A stretch of DNA of 37,141 nt from JADJPL01 sp041183125 (GTDB lineage Bacteria > Bacteroidota > Bacteroidia > Chitinophagales > Saprospiraceae), in the NCBI GenBank assembly GCA_041183125.1, contig JBEGMH010000078.1, forward strand, positions 1-37,141, in the 5' to 3' direction. Numbering within the stretch: the first letter of the stretch is position 1; each line of letters opens with the position of its first letter. Position numbers and translations under genes: made by a program. Shown piece after piece: positions 1 through 8,900 of the stretch. The notes beneath the pieces were generated by a model, which ran no database searches, was not told where the DNA came from, and worked only from the letters and a program-made list of their open reading frames with translations.

Positions 1-2355
1 CTGGAAGAACTTGGGGCCTTCCAACTGGGTTGGGAAGCGCAGGTCGCGGCGGAAAGGCTGGTCAATGACCAGGCCGAGCGTCGCTTTCTTATTCGCGAAG
101 TCTTTGCGCATGCCGATGCTGGAGCGCGAGTGCGAAGCGCGGTACCCTTGCAGCGTGTAGCGGGGCGAATTGTAGAACCCGGAGACTTCTACCCGCAGGT
201 TTTTGGGGAAGGTGTAGGTGGCACTCAGGTTGCCGCGATAGATGATCCCGTTGTTGCTGAGGCGCTGCCCGTTCACGGTCGCTTCGGTGTAGTAGTTAGC
301 GACGTTGACACCCCCGCGGATGTTGATTTTGTCTTTTAGGTTCAAGGAGGTGAAGATATCGAGGCCATAGGTATAGTTCGTGCCGATATTTTGGTAGGTC
401 GTGATCGAGGTGCCCAGCTCGTCCACGTTGAGGTACGCCTCGATGACGTCGTTGGTCTTGCGCAGGAAGGCGGAGGTATTGAGCACAAAACCCTTTACGA
501 ACGTATTGAAAGCCAGTTCATACGAGTTGGTCAGCTCCGGGAGCAGTTCCGGGTTGCCCACCGTGATGTCGCGGGGGTCTTCCAGCGGGATGTACGGGTT
601 GATATAACGCAGACTGGGGCGCTGCAAGCGCTGACTGAACGCCATGCGTAGGCTGGACATTTTGCCTAATTTGCGGCTCAGGATGACGCTGGGCAGAAAG
701 TTGCCGTAGTCGAAAGAAAATTCCGTCTCATTGGTATTGAAATCCCCAAAGATGCTGGTACGCTCGTAGCGGGTGCCGACGACGACGCCGTAGTATTTCC
801 CAAGGGCCAGGTTGAGCGAGGCATAGCTGGAGAGGACCTCTTGCTCATAGTTCAACACGTCGGAGCGGTTGATGTCAATTTTATACGCGCCGCTGATTTG
901 GTCGAAGGCCTGGTATTCGAAATCGCTTTCGATATTGCGCAGGATGGCCTTGGAGCCGACCTCTAATTTGACCGCTTTGGAGAAGGGGTGGGTGTAATCC
1001 GCCTGCAGGGTGGTCTCTACGTTGACGCCGTCATTGCGGTTGTTTTCGTTGCGGTACAAAGAGGCGGAGTTGCCTTGCTGGAACACTTCGTTCTTTTGCA
1101 GGCTCAGGTCCCCGTTCATCTGCACGGCAAAGGCCAGTTCCTGTTCCGGCTTTTTGAAGGTGCGGCGGTAGTCGGTCGTCCAGTCGAACCCGCCGTTCAC
1201 CGAGCTGCTCGTAGAGCTGCGCTCATAGGTTTGGAGGAGGCTCCGGGAAGGGTCATTGAAGGTGGACAGGGTATTGTTCTCCTGGCTGCGCCCGAACGCG
1301 CGCAGCGAAAACGAGGTGCTGACGCTGTTGTAGGCGTTGAAATCGTAGTTGGCGCCCAGGGTCACGCGTGGCCCATATACGTTGCCTATGCCTTCGCTGT
1401 TCTGGCTCAGGACGCGCACCTGGTTGTTGGCCAGATAGTCCTCCCGGTAGAAATCAGAAGTGGAAGGCCGTTGGTAGGAGTACCAGCCCCCGCCGCTGAA
1501 GTTGAGTCCGAAGCGGCCGCGCACGAGGTTCATGCTCACGTTGGTGTTGGCGTTGCGCGTGCCCACCGCACCGCCCACGGAACCGGTGAAGCCTTCCGCT
1601 GTTTTCTTTTTGGTGATGATATTGACAATACCGCCGGAACCCTCGCCGTCGTAGCGGGCGGTCGGTGCGGTAATGACCTCGACGCTCTTGATCTGGTCGG
1701 CGGGGATGGTGCGCAGCGCATCCGCAGGGTTGGCTGCGAAAATGCCGGAAGGACGCCCGTTGATCAGGATCTGCACCTGGGTGGAGCCGCGCAGGGAGAG
1801 GTTGCCCTCGGCATCTACGGCCAACATGGGTACCCGCTGCAAGACATCGGCGGCGTCGCCAATACCGGTATTGACGTCTTTTTCAGCATTGTAAACGACC
1901 TTGTCTATCTTGTTCTCATAGACGCCGGCCTGCCCGGTTACTTCCACCGCCGCCAAATCAATGCCCTCTGCGGTGAGGGCCACCTTGCCGGCATCGAAAT
2001 CGGGGGTTTTAGGGGTGAGCACAATATCGGCGACTTGCATGGATTGATAGCCGATAAAGGAAATCTGCAGGGCGTACTTGCCCATGCGCACTTCCGGGAA
2101 CTTGAAGTTCCCTTTGTCGTCGGTAACGGCCCCACCCCGCTGCTGCTGGGTAGCTACGTCAATCAATACAACAGATGCGAACTCTACCGGGCTCTTATCA
2201 GCGGCATCCATTACCGATCCGGATATCCTGCCCGTAATATTTGGCCCTCCCTGCACAGCAGGTGGCATTCCGTCCGGGCGCTGGGCGTTCAAATATACAG
2301 AAAAAGAGCTTAACACAGAAAAAAGAAGTACCTTGAACTTCATAACGCGATTCAT
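1..2355 (-). CDS. TonB-dependent receptor, outer-membrane beta-barrel family (partial, C-terminus beyond window)
   Basis: The frame is open from the ATG at 2355 to the window edge, giving about 785 residues, so only the C-terminus is missing. The N-terminus is a signal peptide (residues 1-25, ending LNAQ). A carboxypeptidase-regulatory-like beta-sandwich follows at about 38-125. A plug domain contains VPMLAVDAEGNLSLRG and the ARYDGEGSGGIVNIIT motif, and the rest is beta-barrel. In the barrel, RLQRPSLRYINPY matches the usual OMP_b-brl_3 signature. Such proteins sit in the outer membrane and take up or bind ligands using TonB energy; the ligand cannot be read from the sequence. A second ATG at 2343 is an alternative start. 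The gene is divergent from the small secreted protein at 2555, with about 200 bases between them. No TonB/ExbB genes or SusD partner are visible. Confidence 0.9.
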   Translation of the reverse strand, partial: MNRVMKFKVLLFSVLSSFSVYLNAQRPDGMPPAVQGGPNITGRISGSVMDAADKSPVEFASVVLIDVATQQQRGGAVTDDKGNFKFPEVRMGKYALQISFIGYQSMQVADIVLTPKTPDFDAGKVALTAEGIDLAAVEVTGQAGVYENKIDKVVYNAEKDVNTGIGDAADVLQRVPMLAVDAEGNLSLRGSTQVQILINGRPSGIFAANPADALRTIPADQIKSVEVITAPTARYDGEGSGGIVNIITKKKTAEGFTGSVGGAVGTRNANTNVSMNLVRGRFGLNFSGGGWYSYQRPSTSDFYREDYLANNQVRVLSQNSEGIGNVYGPRVTLGANYDFNAYNSVSTSFSLRAFGRSQENNTLSTFNDPSRSLLQTYERSSTSSSVNGGFDWTTDYRRTFKKPEQELAFAVQMNGDLSLQKNEVFQQGNSASLYRNENNRNDGVNVETTLQADYTHPFSKAVKLEVGSKAILRNIESDFEYQAFDQISGAYKIDINRSDVLNYEQEVLSSYASLNLALGKYYGVVVGTRYERTSIFGDFNTNETEFSFDYGNFLPSVILSRKLGKMSSLRMAFSQRLQRPSLRYINPYIPLEDPRDITVGNPELLPELTNSYELAFNTFVKGFVLNTSAFLRKTNDVIEAYLNVDELGTSITTYQNIGTNYTYGLDIFTSLNLKDKINIRGGVNVANYYTEATVNGQRLSNNGIIYRGNLSATYTFPKNLRVEVSGFYNSPRYTLQGYRASHSRSSIGMRKDFANKKATLGLVIDQPFRRDLRFPTQLEGPKFFQ

Positions 2356-2554
2356 CTTTTAAAGGGTGAGTGGGTTGTGTCCTCTTGAAAAAAGGTATAT
2401 GACTGATCTATGACAAAACCAAACGCTTTGAACCACGCTTTGTCCTTTTTTGTTTCAAAATAGTCTAAAAAGTACACAAAAAACGGCCAAAGTATAGACG
2501 AACGCCTTTCGTGGCCAGAGGAAATTCAAAAACATAGCAGATAAAACAGCTTCC
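2356..2554. promoter_or_regulatory. divergent intergenic region
   Basis: This AT-rich 199-base stretch separates the divergent receptor (minus) and small secreted gene (plus), so promoters for both should lie here. I find no exact TAnnTTTG element. The closest on the minus strand is a TACCTTTT-like run near 2390-2398. No RNA gene or coding frame is convincing. Confidence 0.4.
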
Positions 2555-3043
2555 ATGAATTTTTGGAAAAAAACAGAAAACAAAACCGCCACGCTTAAAA
2601 AAACAATATTCCCCCTTGTGCTCTTCGCGTGCTTTTCGGGTGCCCCTGCTTTGCTGCAGGCCCAATTCCAAGGCCAGCCCCAGGGAAAGGGGCTTACCAT
2701 CATCGTCACCGATGGGACGCTCTCGGCAAAGGACAGCCCCCTGGGCCCTCCCGGCCCCAACCGCTTCAAAGACCCCATCCGCCCGCTCGGATTGGAGGAA
2801 ATGATACAGGCAGGGGCTTTCCTGGACCGCCCGGCGTATGGGGAATACGGCTACATCCTGGTCTTTACCGTCGGCGATTCGATCGGCGGCAAGCAGGGCG
2901 AGCTCGAATTCAACGGGGAGATATACAAAGGGGTGTACCGCTTGGTGCGCCAAAAGTTGAAAGCAGACGAAGTCATCCCCAAAGGCCGGGCCACCTATCG
3001 CCTCCAAGGACTGATCTTCTTCCTGGGCGTAGCCGGGGAATAG
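2555..3043 (+). CDS. small secreted protein of unknown function
   Basis: I do not recognise this 162-residue protein. It has a basic N-terminus with several lysines, then a hydrophobic segment at about 20-36 ending ALLQAQ, which looks like a signal peptide. The mature part is mixed and has no cysteines. It contains GKGLTIIVTDGTLS, a Pro/Gly-rich stretch near 66-80, and GEYGYILVFTVGDSIGG followed by QGELEFNGEIYKGVYRLV, which suggests beta strands. Codon use resembles the neighbours, and the plus frame has a proper signal peptide where the overlapping minus frames do not. It is convergent with glgB, 33 bases away. A periplasmic or surface location is inferred. Confidence 0.65.
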   Translation: MNFWKKTENKTATLKKTIFPLVLFACFSGAPALLQAQFQGQPQGKGLTIIVTDGTLSAKDSPLGPPGPNRFKDPIRPLGLEEMIQAGAFLDRPAYGEYGYILVFTVGDSIGGKQGELEFNGEIYKGVYRLVRQKLKADEVIPKGRATYRLQGLIFFLGVAGE

Positions 3044-3076
3044 GCGAAAAGGGGTTGTATCGCCTTCAGCAGCCTG

Positions 3077-4987
3077 CTAAGGCATCCTTTCGAATACCTG
3101 CATCCCCAACGGTGCTATGTTCACTTGTATAGATTGTGGGCGCCCGTTCCATTCTATGGGGTCGGAAGGGTAGCTGCCCCCGTTGAGGTGCTGACCGGCA
3201 CCCCCGAAGGCGCTGTCGTCGCTGTTCAGTACCTCCCTCCAGGTGCCGGGATGTGGTACGCCAACCCGGAACGCATCGTACGAGACGGGGGTGAAATTAC
3301 ATATTACGAGCAATGTGGAACCCGCATCCTTGCCTTTGCGGAGAAATGATACGATGGAGCGGTCGGCGTCGCCATGGTCCACCCATTCAAACCCCTCGCC
3401 GGAAAACTGCTGCTCGTACAGGGCCGGCGCAGCGCTGTAAAACGCGTTGAGCCGGCGCAGCCACTGCTGTACGCCCGAGTGATAACCGTATTGCAAGAGG
3501 TTCCAGTCCAGGCCGCTCTCTATGTTCCACTCGCTCGATTGTGCAAATTCCCCGCCCATGAACAAGAGCTTGGCTCCGGGATGGGCGTACATGTACCCGT
3601 AGAGCAGGCGCAAATTGGCGAAGCGCTGCCACTCGTCGCCGGGCATCCGGTCTAAAAGGCTCCCTTTTCCATGCACTACCTCGTCGTGCGAAAGCGGCAG
3701 CATGAAATTTTCCGTAAAGGCATAAATCAGGCTGAAGGTGAGCTGCCCGTGGTGGTATCGCCGGTAAACAGGGTCTTTTTTGAAGTAGTTGAGCGTGTCG
3801 TGCATCCATCCCATCATCCACTTCTGCCCAAAGCCCAGCCCACCCGTGTAGGTTGGCCGCGATACGCCCGACCAGGCAGTGGATTCCTCGGCTACGGTCA
3901 GGGCGTCGGGAAAGGCCCCATATACGCTCTCGTTGAACTCGCGCAAAAAGGAAATGGCCTCGATATTTTCCTTCCCCCCGTATTGGTTGGGGATCCACTG
4001 TCCTTCTTCCCGGGAGTAATCGAGGTAGAGCATAGAGGCTACAGCATCCACGCGCAGCCCGTCGGCATGGTATTGGCCGATCCAAAATAAAGCATTGGAT
4101 ATCAAGAAGCTGCGCACTTCGTTCCGCCCCAGGTTGAAGATGGCGCTCTTCCAGTCGGGGTGGAACCCTTGCCGTGGGTCTTCGTGTTCGTACAGATGGG
4201 TACCGTCGAACTGCGCCAGGCCGTGCGCGTCGGTAGGGAAATGCGAGGGCACCCAGTCGAGGAGTACCCCTATCCCCGCCTGGTGGAAGGCATCTACTAA
4301 ATACATAAAATCCTGGGGCGTACCCAAGCGGCTCGTGGTGGCAAAGTACCCCGTCACCTGGTAGCCCCAGGAAGGATAATACGGGTGCTCCATTACAGGA
4401 AGCAACTCTATGTGGGTGAACCCCATGTCTTTTACATACGGGACGAGCTCCTCCGCCAATTGCCGGTAGCTCAGCGACAGGGTGGTGCCGGGGCGCTTTT
4501 TCCAGGAGGGTAGGTGTACCTCATACACCGACCAGGGCTGCGGGATACCGGCTTTTGCCTTGCGGGCCTCCATCCAGGCACTGTCCTGCCAGTCGTACTC
4601 CAAATCCCAGACGATGGAAGCGGTGTGGGGCGGTATTTCCCAAAACAAGGCGTAGGGGTCCCCTTTCTCAAAACGCCGCCCTTCGATAGACTGAATGGCG
4701 TATTTGTACAATTCCCCCTTTCCAATATTCGGGATGAAGCCTTCCCAGATGCCGCATTCATCCAGCCGTGGGAACAAAGGATGGGACTGCGCATTCCAGT
4801 GGTTGAAGTTGCCCGTTACCGCTACGTTCTGTGCATTGGGGGCCCAAACAGCAAAATATACGCCGTGCACGCCTTGTACCGATACGATATGGCTCCCCAA
4901 TTTTTCGTAAATGCGATAGTGCTTGCCGGATTTGAAGAGATAAATGTCGTAATCCGTAAACAGGCTATAGGGTTGGACTTGGTTCAT
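3077..4987 (-). CDS. glgB: 1,4-alpha-glucan branching enzyme (GH13)
   Basis: This enzyme makes alpha-1,6 branches in glycogen by cutting and transferring alpha-1,4 chains in the cytoplasm. From the ATG at 4987 it has 636 residues. An N-terminal CBM48 module lies at about 25-115 (AVWAPNAQNVAVTGNFNHWN), a GH13 barrel at about 160-520, and a C-terminal all-beta domain follows. Catalytic motifs are intact: DGLRVDAVASMLYLD (nucleophile Asp), LTVAEESTAW (acid/base Glu) and LPLSHDEVVHGKGSL (transition-state Asp). An in-frame upstream start at 5026 would add 13 residues. I prefer 4987 because an exact TAnnTTTG promoter element lies at 5015-5022, inside the longer version. A glycogen-binding protein gene lies just upstream on the same strand. 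Confidence 0.96.
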   Translation of the reverse strand: MNQVQPYSLFTDYDIYLFKSGKHYRIYEKLGSHIVSVQGVHGVYFAVWAPNAQNVAVTGNFNHWNAQSHPLFPRLDECGIWEGFIPNIGKGELYKYAIQSIEGRRFEKGDPYALFWEIPPHTASIVWDLEYDWQDSAWMEARKAKAGIPQPWSVYEVHLPSWKKRPGTTLSLSYRQLAEELVPYVKDMGFTHIELLPVMEHPYYPSWGYQVTGYFATTSRLGTPQDFMYLVDAFHQAGIGVLLDWVPSHFPTDAHGLAQFDGTHLYEHEDPRQGFHPDWKSAIFNLGRNEVRSFLISNALFWIGQYHADGLRVDAVASMLYLDYSREEGQWIPNQYGGKENIEAISFLREFNESVYGAFPDALTVAEESTAWSGVSRPTYTGGLGFGQKWMMGWMHDTLNYFKKDPVYRRYHHGQLTFSLIYAFTENFMLPLSHDEVVHGKGSLLDRMPGDEWQRFANLRLLYGYMYAHPGAKLLFMGGEFAQSSEWNIESGLDWNLLQYGYHSGVQQWLRRLNAFYSAAPALYEQQFSGEGFEWVDHGDADRSIVSFLRKGKDAGSTLLVICNFTPVSYDAFRVGVPHPGTWREVLNSDDSAFGGAGQHLNGGSYPSDPIEWNGRPQSIQVNIAPLGMQVFERMP

Positions 4988-5014
4988 GACGGCGTGTTTT
5001 TCGTTCCTTACAGC

Positions 5015-5022
5015 CAAAAGTA
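5015..5022 (-). promoter_or_regulatory. glgB promoter -7 element
   Basis: Read on the minus strand this is TACTTTTG, an exact TAnnTTTG match. It ends 27 bases before the ATG at 4987. I see no clear -33 TTG at the expected distance. Confidence 0.55.
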
Positions 5023-5114
5023 ACAAATAAATGACATAAATAGGCTATCCCAAAAAAAGGGGGCGGGGTGGTGTGGAAAGTATTTCGCCGCTCCAACCGG
5101 AAGAAGAAAACCAT

Positions 5115-5173
5115 AAACGAGCGCCCGTTTTTTTGATTTTGTAGGGGAAAATCAAAAAAACGGGCGCTCGTTT
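5115..5173 (-). terminator. 26-bp perfect palindrome, terminator-like
   Basis: Arms at 5115-5140 and 5148-5173 are perfect reverse complements with a 7-base loop. Each arm has a GC-rich block (cgagcgcccg) next to a T- or A-run. It lies 47-105 bases after the CBM48 gene stop and upstream of the glgB promoter, so it probably ends that transcript. The symmetry would let it work on either strand. Confidence 0.7.
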
Positions 5174-5219
5174 GTTCAGCATCCGGCGGAAAGGGCTTTT
5201 TTACACCTCCCGTTCCGGC

Positions 5220-5621
5220 TTAGCCTTTCGCTGCTTTGGTTGCACGTGACTTTTTGGGTGCAGCCGCCTCAGAAGGGGCTGCTTCAGCCACTACCGCCTG
5301 CGCCGGAGCCGTTTCCTGGAGGGAGAGTACCGAGTTGTCGGTGCCGAAATACGGGGAAGGAAGGTACCCATCAGCTGACCAGTCGTTTACCCAGCGCTCG
5401 TTGTCCACCAGGTAGCGGAACTCATAGTCGCGGCCGGTAGCCAGGTCTGCGCTTGCCGTATATTCGCCCTTCTTGACCGTCATGGTGAAGCCCTGTTCCC
5501 AGTTCCAGTCGTTGAAATCACCTACTACGCGAACCTCTGCGCCACCTTCTACTGCTTCTACCGGAAGGCTGAAGGTCACTTTGCATACGGGTTTGCTCTT
5601 GGAATACTGCTTTTTTAACAT
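5220..5621 (-). CDS. small glycogen-binding (CBM48 / isoamylase-N-like) protein
   Basis: This 133-residue protein consists almost entirely of one early-set beta-sandwich resembling the CBM48/AMPK glycogen-binding module. Key motifs are AEVRVVGDFNDWNWEQGF (about 29-46), GRDYEFRYLVDNERWVNDW and SPYFGTDNSVL. The conserved tryptophans are compatible with glucan binding. The last ~30 residues form an Ala-rich tail ending in a basic KKSRATKAAKG segment, with no catalytic domain. There is no signal peptide, so it should be cytoplasmic. Lying upstream of glgB on the same strand, it may target or regulate glycogen enzymes; that role is inferred. A separate promoter element (5723-5730) and the palindrome before glgB suggest it is transcribed on its own. 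Confidence 0.85.
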   Translation of the reverse strand: MLKKQYSKSKPVCKVTFSLPVEAVEGGAEVRVVGDFNDWNWEQGFTMTVKKGEYTASADLATGRDYEFRYLVDNERWVNDWSADGYLPSPYFGTDNSVLSLQETAPAQAVVAEAAPSEAAAPKKSRATKAAKG

Positions 5622-5637
5622 TTTTGCCTGATTTTAG

Positions 5638-5675
5638 CCGTGCCCGATGCCGGGGCTTTTTCCCGCCGGGCACGG
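5638..5675 (-). promoter_or_regulatory. hairpin in the 5' leader of the CBM48 gene
   Basis: ccgtgcccg at 5638-5646 and cgggcacgg at 5667-5675 are perfect 9-base complements enclosing a 20-base segment that can itself pair (ccgggg with cccgcc-like). The hairpin ends 17 bases before the start codon, inside the predicted ~95-base leader, so it could affect translation or mRNA stability. It matches no riboswitch class I know. Confidence 0.45.
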
Positions 5676-5722
5676 TAGTTTACAATGTCTTTTTCACTTC
5701 GTGTAATAAGAACACTATGCCG

Positions 5723-5730
5723 CAAAGATA
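5723..5730 (-). promoter_or_regulatory. CBM48-gene promoter -7 element
   Basis: The minus strand reads TATCTTTG, an exact TAnnTTTG match followed by GCGG. It predicts a leader of about 95 bases before the ATG at 5621. Confidence 0.5.
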
Positions 5731-5994
5731 GGAGAAAGTTTAGAACTACCTCTTTGGTTATCAACATAGAACGTTTTTTTAAGAGATAGCTTGCAGGGAA
5801 GTAGATGTATGGGTACACGTTGTTTTTCCAACAAAAAAGAGGTTTGCCCCGTAAAAGGGAAAGTTTTGGAAGCGCAAGGCTTTTTTTTCCAAATTTTTTT
5901 AAAAAAAGGACGTGCCCACCCGCTCGGTTTTCTACCTGATTTTTTCTAAAAAAAGAAAAAAAATCTTTTTAAACAGGTTTTTTAGAAAAAAAAT
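5731..5994. other. AT-rich intergenic region with inverted repeat
   Basis: Together with the leader below it, 373 bases between the CBM48 gene and the helicase stop lack a gene. The part near the helicase has many A and T runs. An imperfect inverted repeat (5938-5953 with 5978-5995) could form an AT-rich hairpin just after the helicase stop and is a plausible terminator. I see no convincing small gene. Confidence 0.4.
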
Positions 5995-8900
5995 CTACAA
6001 TAATTCCACCAGGCTATGCTGGGTGAGGAAGTGGAGGAAGGTGCGCACGTGCAGCGGGCCGTGTACTGCTTGCAGGCCTTCCACGGTCCACGCGGCCCAG
6101 GCCGTATATTCCTGGGCTTTGCTGCTGAGGTGTTTCTGCTCGCCGAAGAACGCGGCGTGTTGTATGAGGATCCATTCGCTGCCGCAGTCGAGGAGTAGAT
6201 CTACGGTCGTTTCGAAGATACGTCCGTTGGTGGCTACATAGCGGAGCGGGTATTTTCGAAAAGACCGATGGGCGGGAAAATGGGCATCGAGGTGTTGCTG
6301 CCAGGCTGTAGCAGCGGCTATGAGGTCTCCGGGTTGGAAGGCGGATTCGGGGGCGTGGGTGGCCTGGATATCGGCGGCCATAGTTTCCAGTTCGAGTGGT
6401 GGGTACTCGGGGTAAAACGCGGTCAAAAAGGCATTCAGGGCCTCTGCGGAGGCAGGGTCGTGGGCGAAGCGCGGTGTGGCCAGATAAGGAGGGCCGAGCG
6501 GGCCTGCTGATAAGGTCTTACCGGGGCTTTTTTCCCGACGGGGGTCAATGAGCAGCGGGAGGTAGTCTTTTTTTCCTGCCGGTGGGGCTAAGAAGCGCGG
6601 GGAGGCTTCCACGATTTCCCTGGGTTCGATTTCCCGGGGCATTTCTATGCGCATGACCTGGATGGGGAGGATGCGGCCCTTCCAGTCCCAGGGGCTTTCC
6701 GCGTGGTCTGGGTCGAGCACGGGGAGGTTTTCCTCGCCGTGGTGCCAGGCGCGGCTCAGCCATTTGGTCGAAGGTTTGTGGCCTATGGGGAACACCAGAT
6801 AGTCGCGGGCTCGGGTGAGGCCCACGTAGAGCAGTCGGTTTTCCTCTTCCAGGGCTTGGCGGCGCCGTTGGGCATATACCGGACTGGCGAGGATGGTTTC
6901 GTAGAGTGGGGTTTTGGCGTATTGACTGCCGTAGGGATTGACCCAATACCGCACTTTGCGGCCATCCAGCAGGTGTTCGAGGTCTATTTCGGGGCGGTCA
7001 AACGCGATATCGAGGCCCCAGATATCCACGCGGAGTTCATTGTCGAGGTTGTTACAAAGGACGATGGGCCATTCCAGGCCTTTGCTTTTGTGGTAGGTGA
7101 GCACGTGTACCGCATCCTGGCTTTCGCCGGAAGCCTGCCCGTCGTGTCCTCTGGATTCCAGGGTGCTGACCCAGAGCAGGAACCCGCCCAGGGAAGCGGC
7201 GGTTTGGAGGCGGTTGCAGGCGTCTTCGTATTGCAGGGTGAGTTTGCGGAGCATTTCCAGGTTGTCGAGGCGCTGTGCGGGGTTTCCCCAGGAAGCGGCG
7301 ATAGCGCGCAGCTCGAGTTCGCTGAGCAGCAGGTCGAGCAGCTCGGAGCTGGAGAGTTCTGCGGCGCGGGTGCGGAGCCGGTCCAGGGTTTCGATGATGC
7401 GGTATTTTCTACCCCAGCGCCCGGGCTTCTGCTCGGCCTCAACGGCATCCAGGTAGGCGAGGCGTTCCTCGATGATCGTTTCGATGGGCACTTTTTCAGC
7501 CAACAGGAGGATTTCAGCGACGGACAGGCTGTCCTGGTAATGCAGGAGATACTTCATACAAGCGAGTACGAGCCGCGCTTCTGGGGTTTGGGCCAGTCCG
7601 GCGCGGGCTATGGTAGCCCGCAGCCCTGCATGGTTGAGCGACTCGGTCATCAGGAGGCAGTCGTGGTTGCTGCGGCAGAGGATGGCGACGTCGCCGGGCC
7701 GGGCCGGGCGGGGTGTTTTCTCGTCTTTGGGCAGTACGTAGATAGGGCGGGCCAAGAGGTCGGCCAGGGTATGTGCGATGCCGTTTTCCATCCAGGGTTT
7801 GCCGGGGGCGCGTTTGCTCTCATCCGCCTCATCAGGCAAAAAATCGAATTTCCAAAGGAATAGGGCGTCTTCCATCTGGGCGGGGTCCTGGGCGCGCGTC
7901 CGGCGGGCTTGCAGCGCGACCTGGTTTTCGGGGAGCTGGGGGAAGGCGCGGCAGAAGATAGCGTTGGCGGCATAGACGAGGTCTTCCCGGGAGCGCCAGG
8001 AGTTGGTCTGTATGTCCTCGTCCCGTATACCGCCCGTATGCTGGATGATGGCCTGCATCAGTTCGGGGGCTGCCCCGCGGAAACCGTAAATAGATTGCTT
8101 AGGGTCGCCGACCCATATCGAGTGCCGTGCGAGTTTGGACAGTTTGAGGAAGAGTTCTAATTGTAGGGGGCTGGTATCCTGGAATTCGTCTACCAGGAGC
8201 AGGTCCAGCTCCTCGGAGAGCGTTTCGCGCACACCGGGCTGGTCGAGGAGCCGATTGACGAGGGCTTCCATGTCGGTGTAGTCAATGAGCCCGCGTTTTT
8301 GCTTGTAGGCCTGGTATTCTTCGATGGCTGCTATAGCCAGGTCGAAGAGTTCCGAGATAAAATCGCGGATGTCCCGGCGAAAATCCGGGTTGCGGGTATG
8401 GGTGCGTGCAAACGCTTTCAGGGGTTCTATATCCTCCCGGCTTTTGGCGCCCGGGTTCAGCTTGCACAACTCGGCCCACTGAGGCCAGGTGAGTACGCCC
8501 CGGAGTCGCAGGGTATTTTTAATCCCTTCCAGTTTGGCGATCACTTCGCTGGTGGTTTTGGTGGTATCGCCGTTAGCGCGTAGGCAGGTCAGGGCCTCGT
8601 CTATTAGGTGTTGGAGGCGGGGGTGTGCCGTTTCTGCGAGGGCGTTTTCGGTGGGTTCGAGAAAAGCTTCGAAAGACGCAAATGAAAAATCGCGGCTGGC
8701 CTCCAGCACCGTTCTTGAGAAGTTGTTGGAGCGGGCCAGTTCCGTGAGCTTGCGCACCTCGAGGCGCCAGTCGTCTGTGATACCGAAGCGGTCGCAGAGG
8801 GCTTGCATCTTTTCAGAGCGCTCCTCGTCGAGGGTAACGGACAAAGACTGGTTGAAGAGCGTCTGCTGGTCTTCATCGGCTATGATGGATACTTCCGGGG

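Noticed and set aside
988..2313. 441-codon plus-strand open frame
   Set aside because: It lies antisense to the TonB-dependent receptor, whose minus-strand frame is open throughout and has clear family motifs. The plus frame has repetitive Val/Gly/Ala composition and no domain.
2455..3007. Minus-strand frames overlapping the small secreted protein
   Set aside because: They lack a signal peptide or known motif, while the plus frame has both a signal peptide and sensible composition. The call is not certain.
6703..7863. 386-codon plus-strand open frame
   Set aside because: It is antisense to the helicase gene, which has all conserved motifs in frame.
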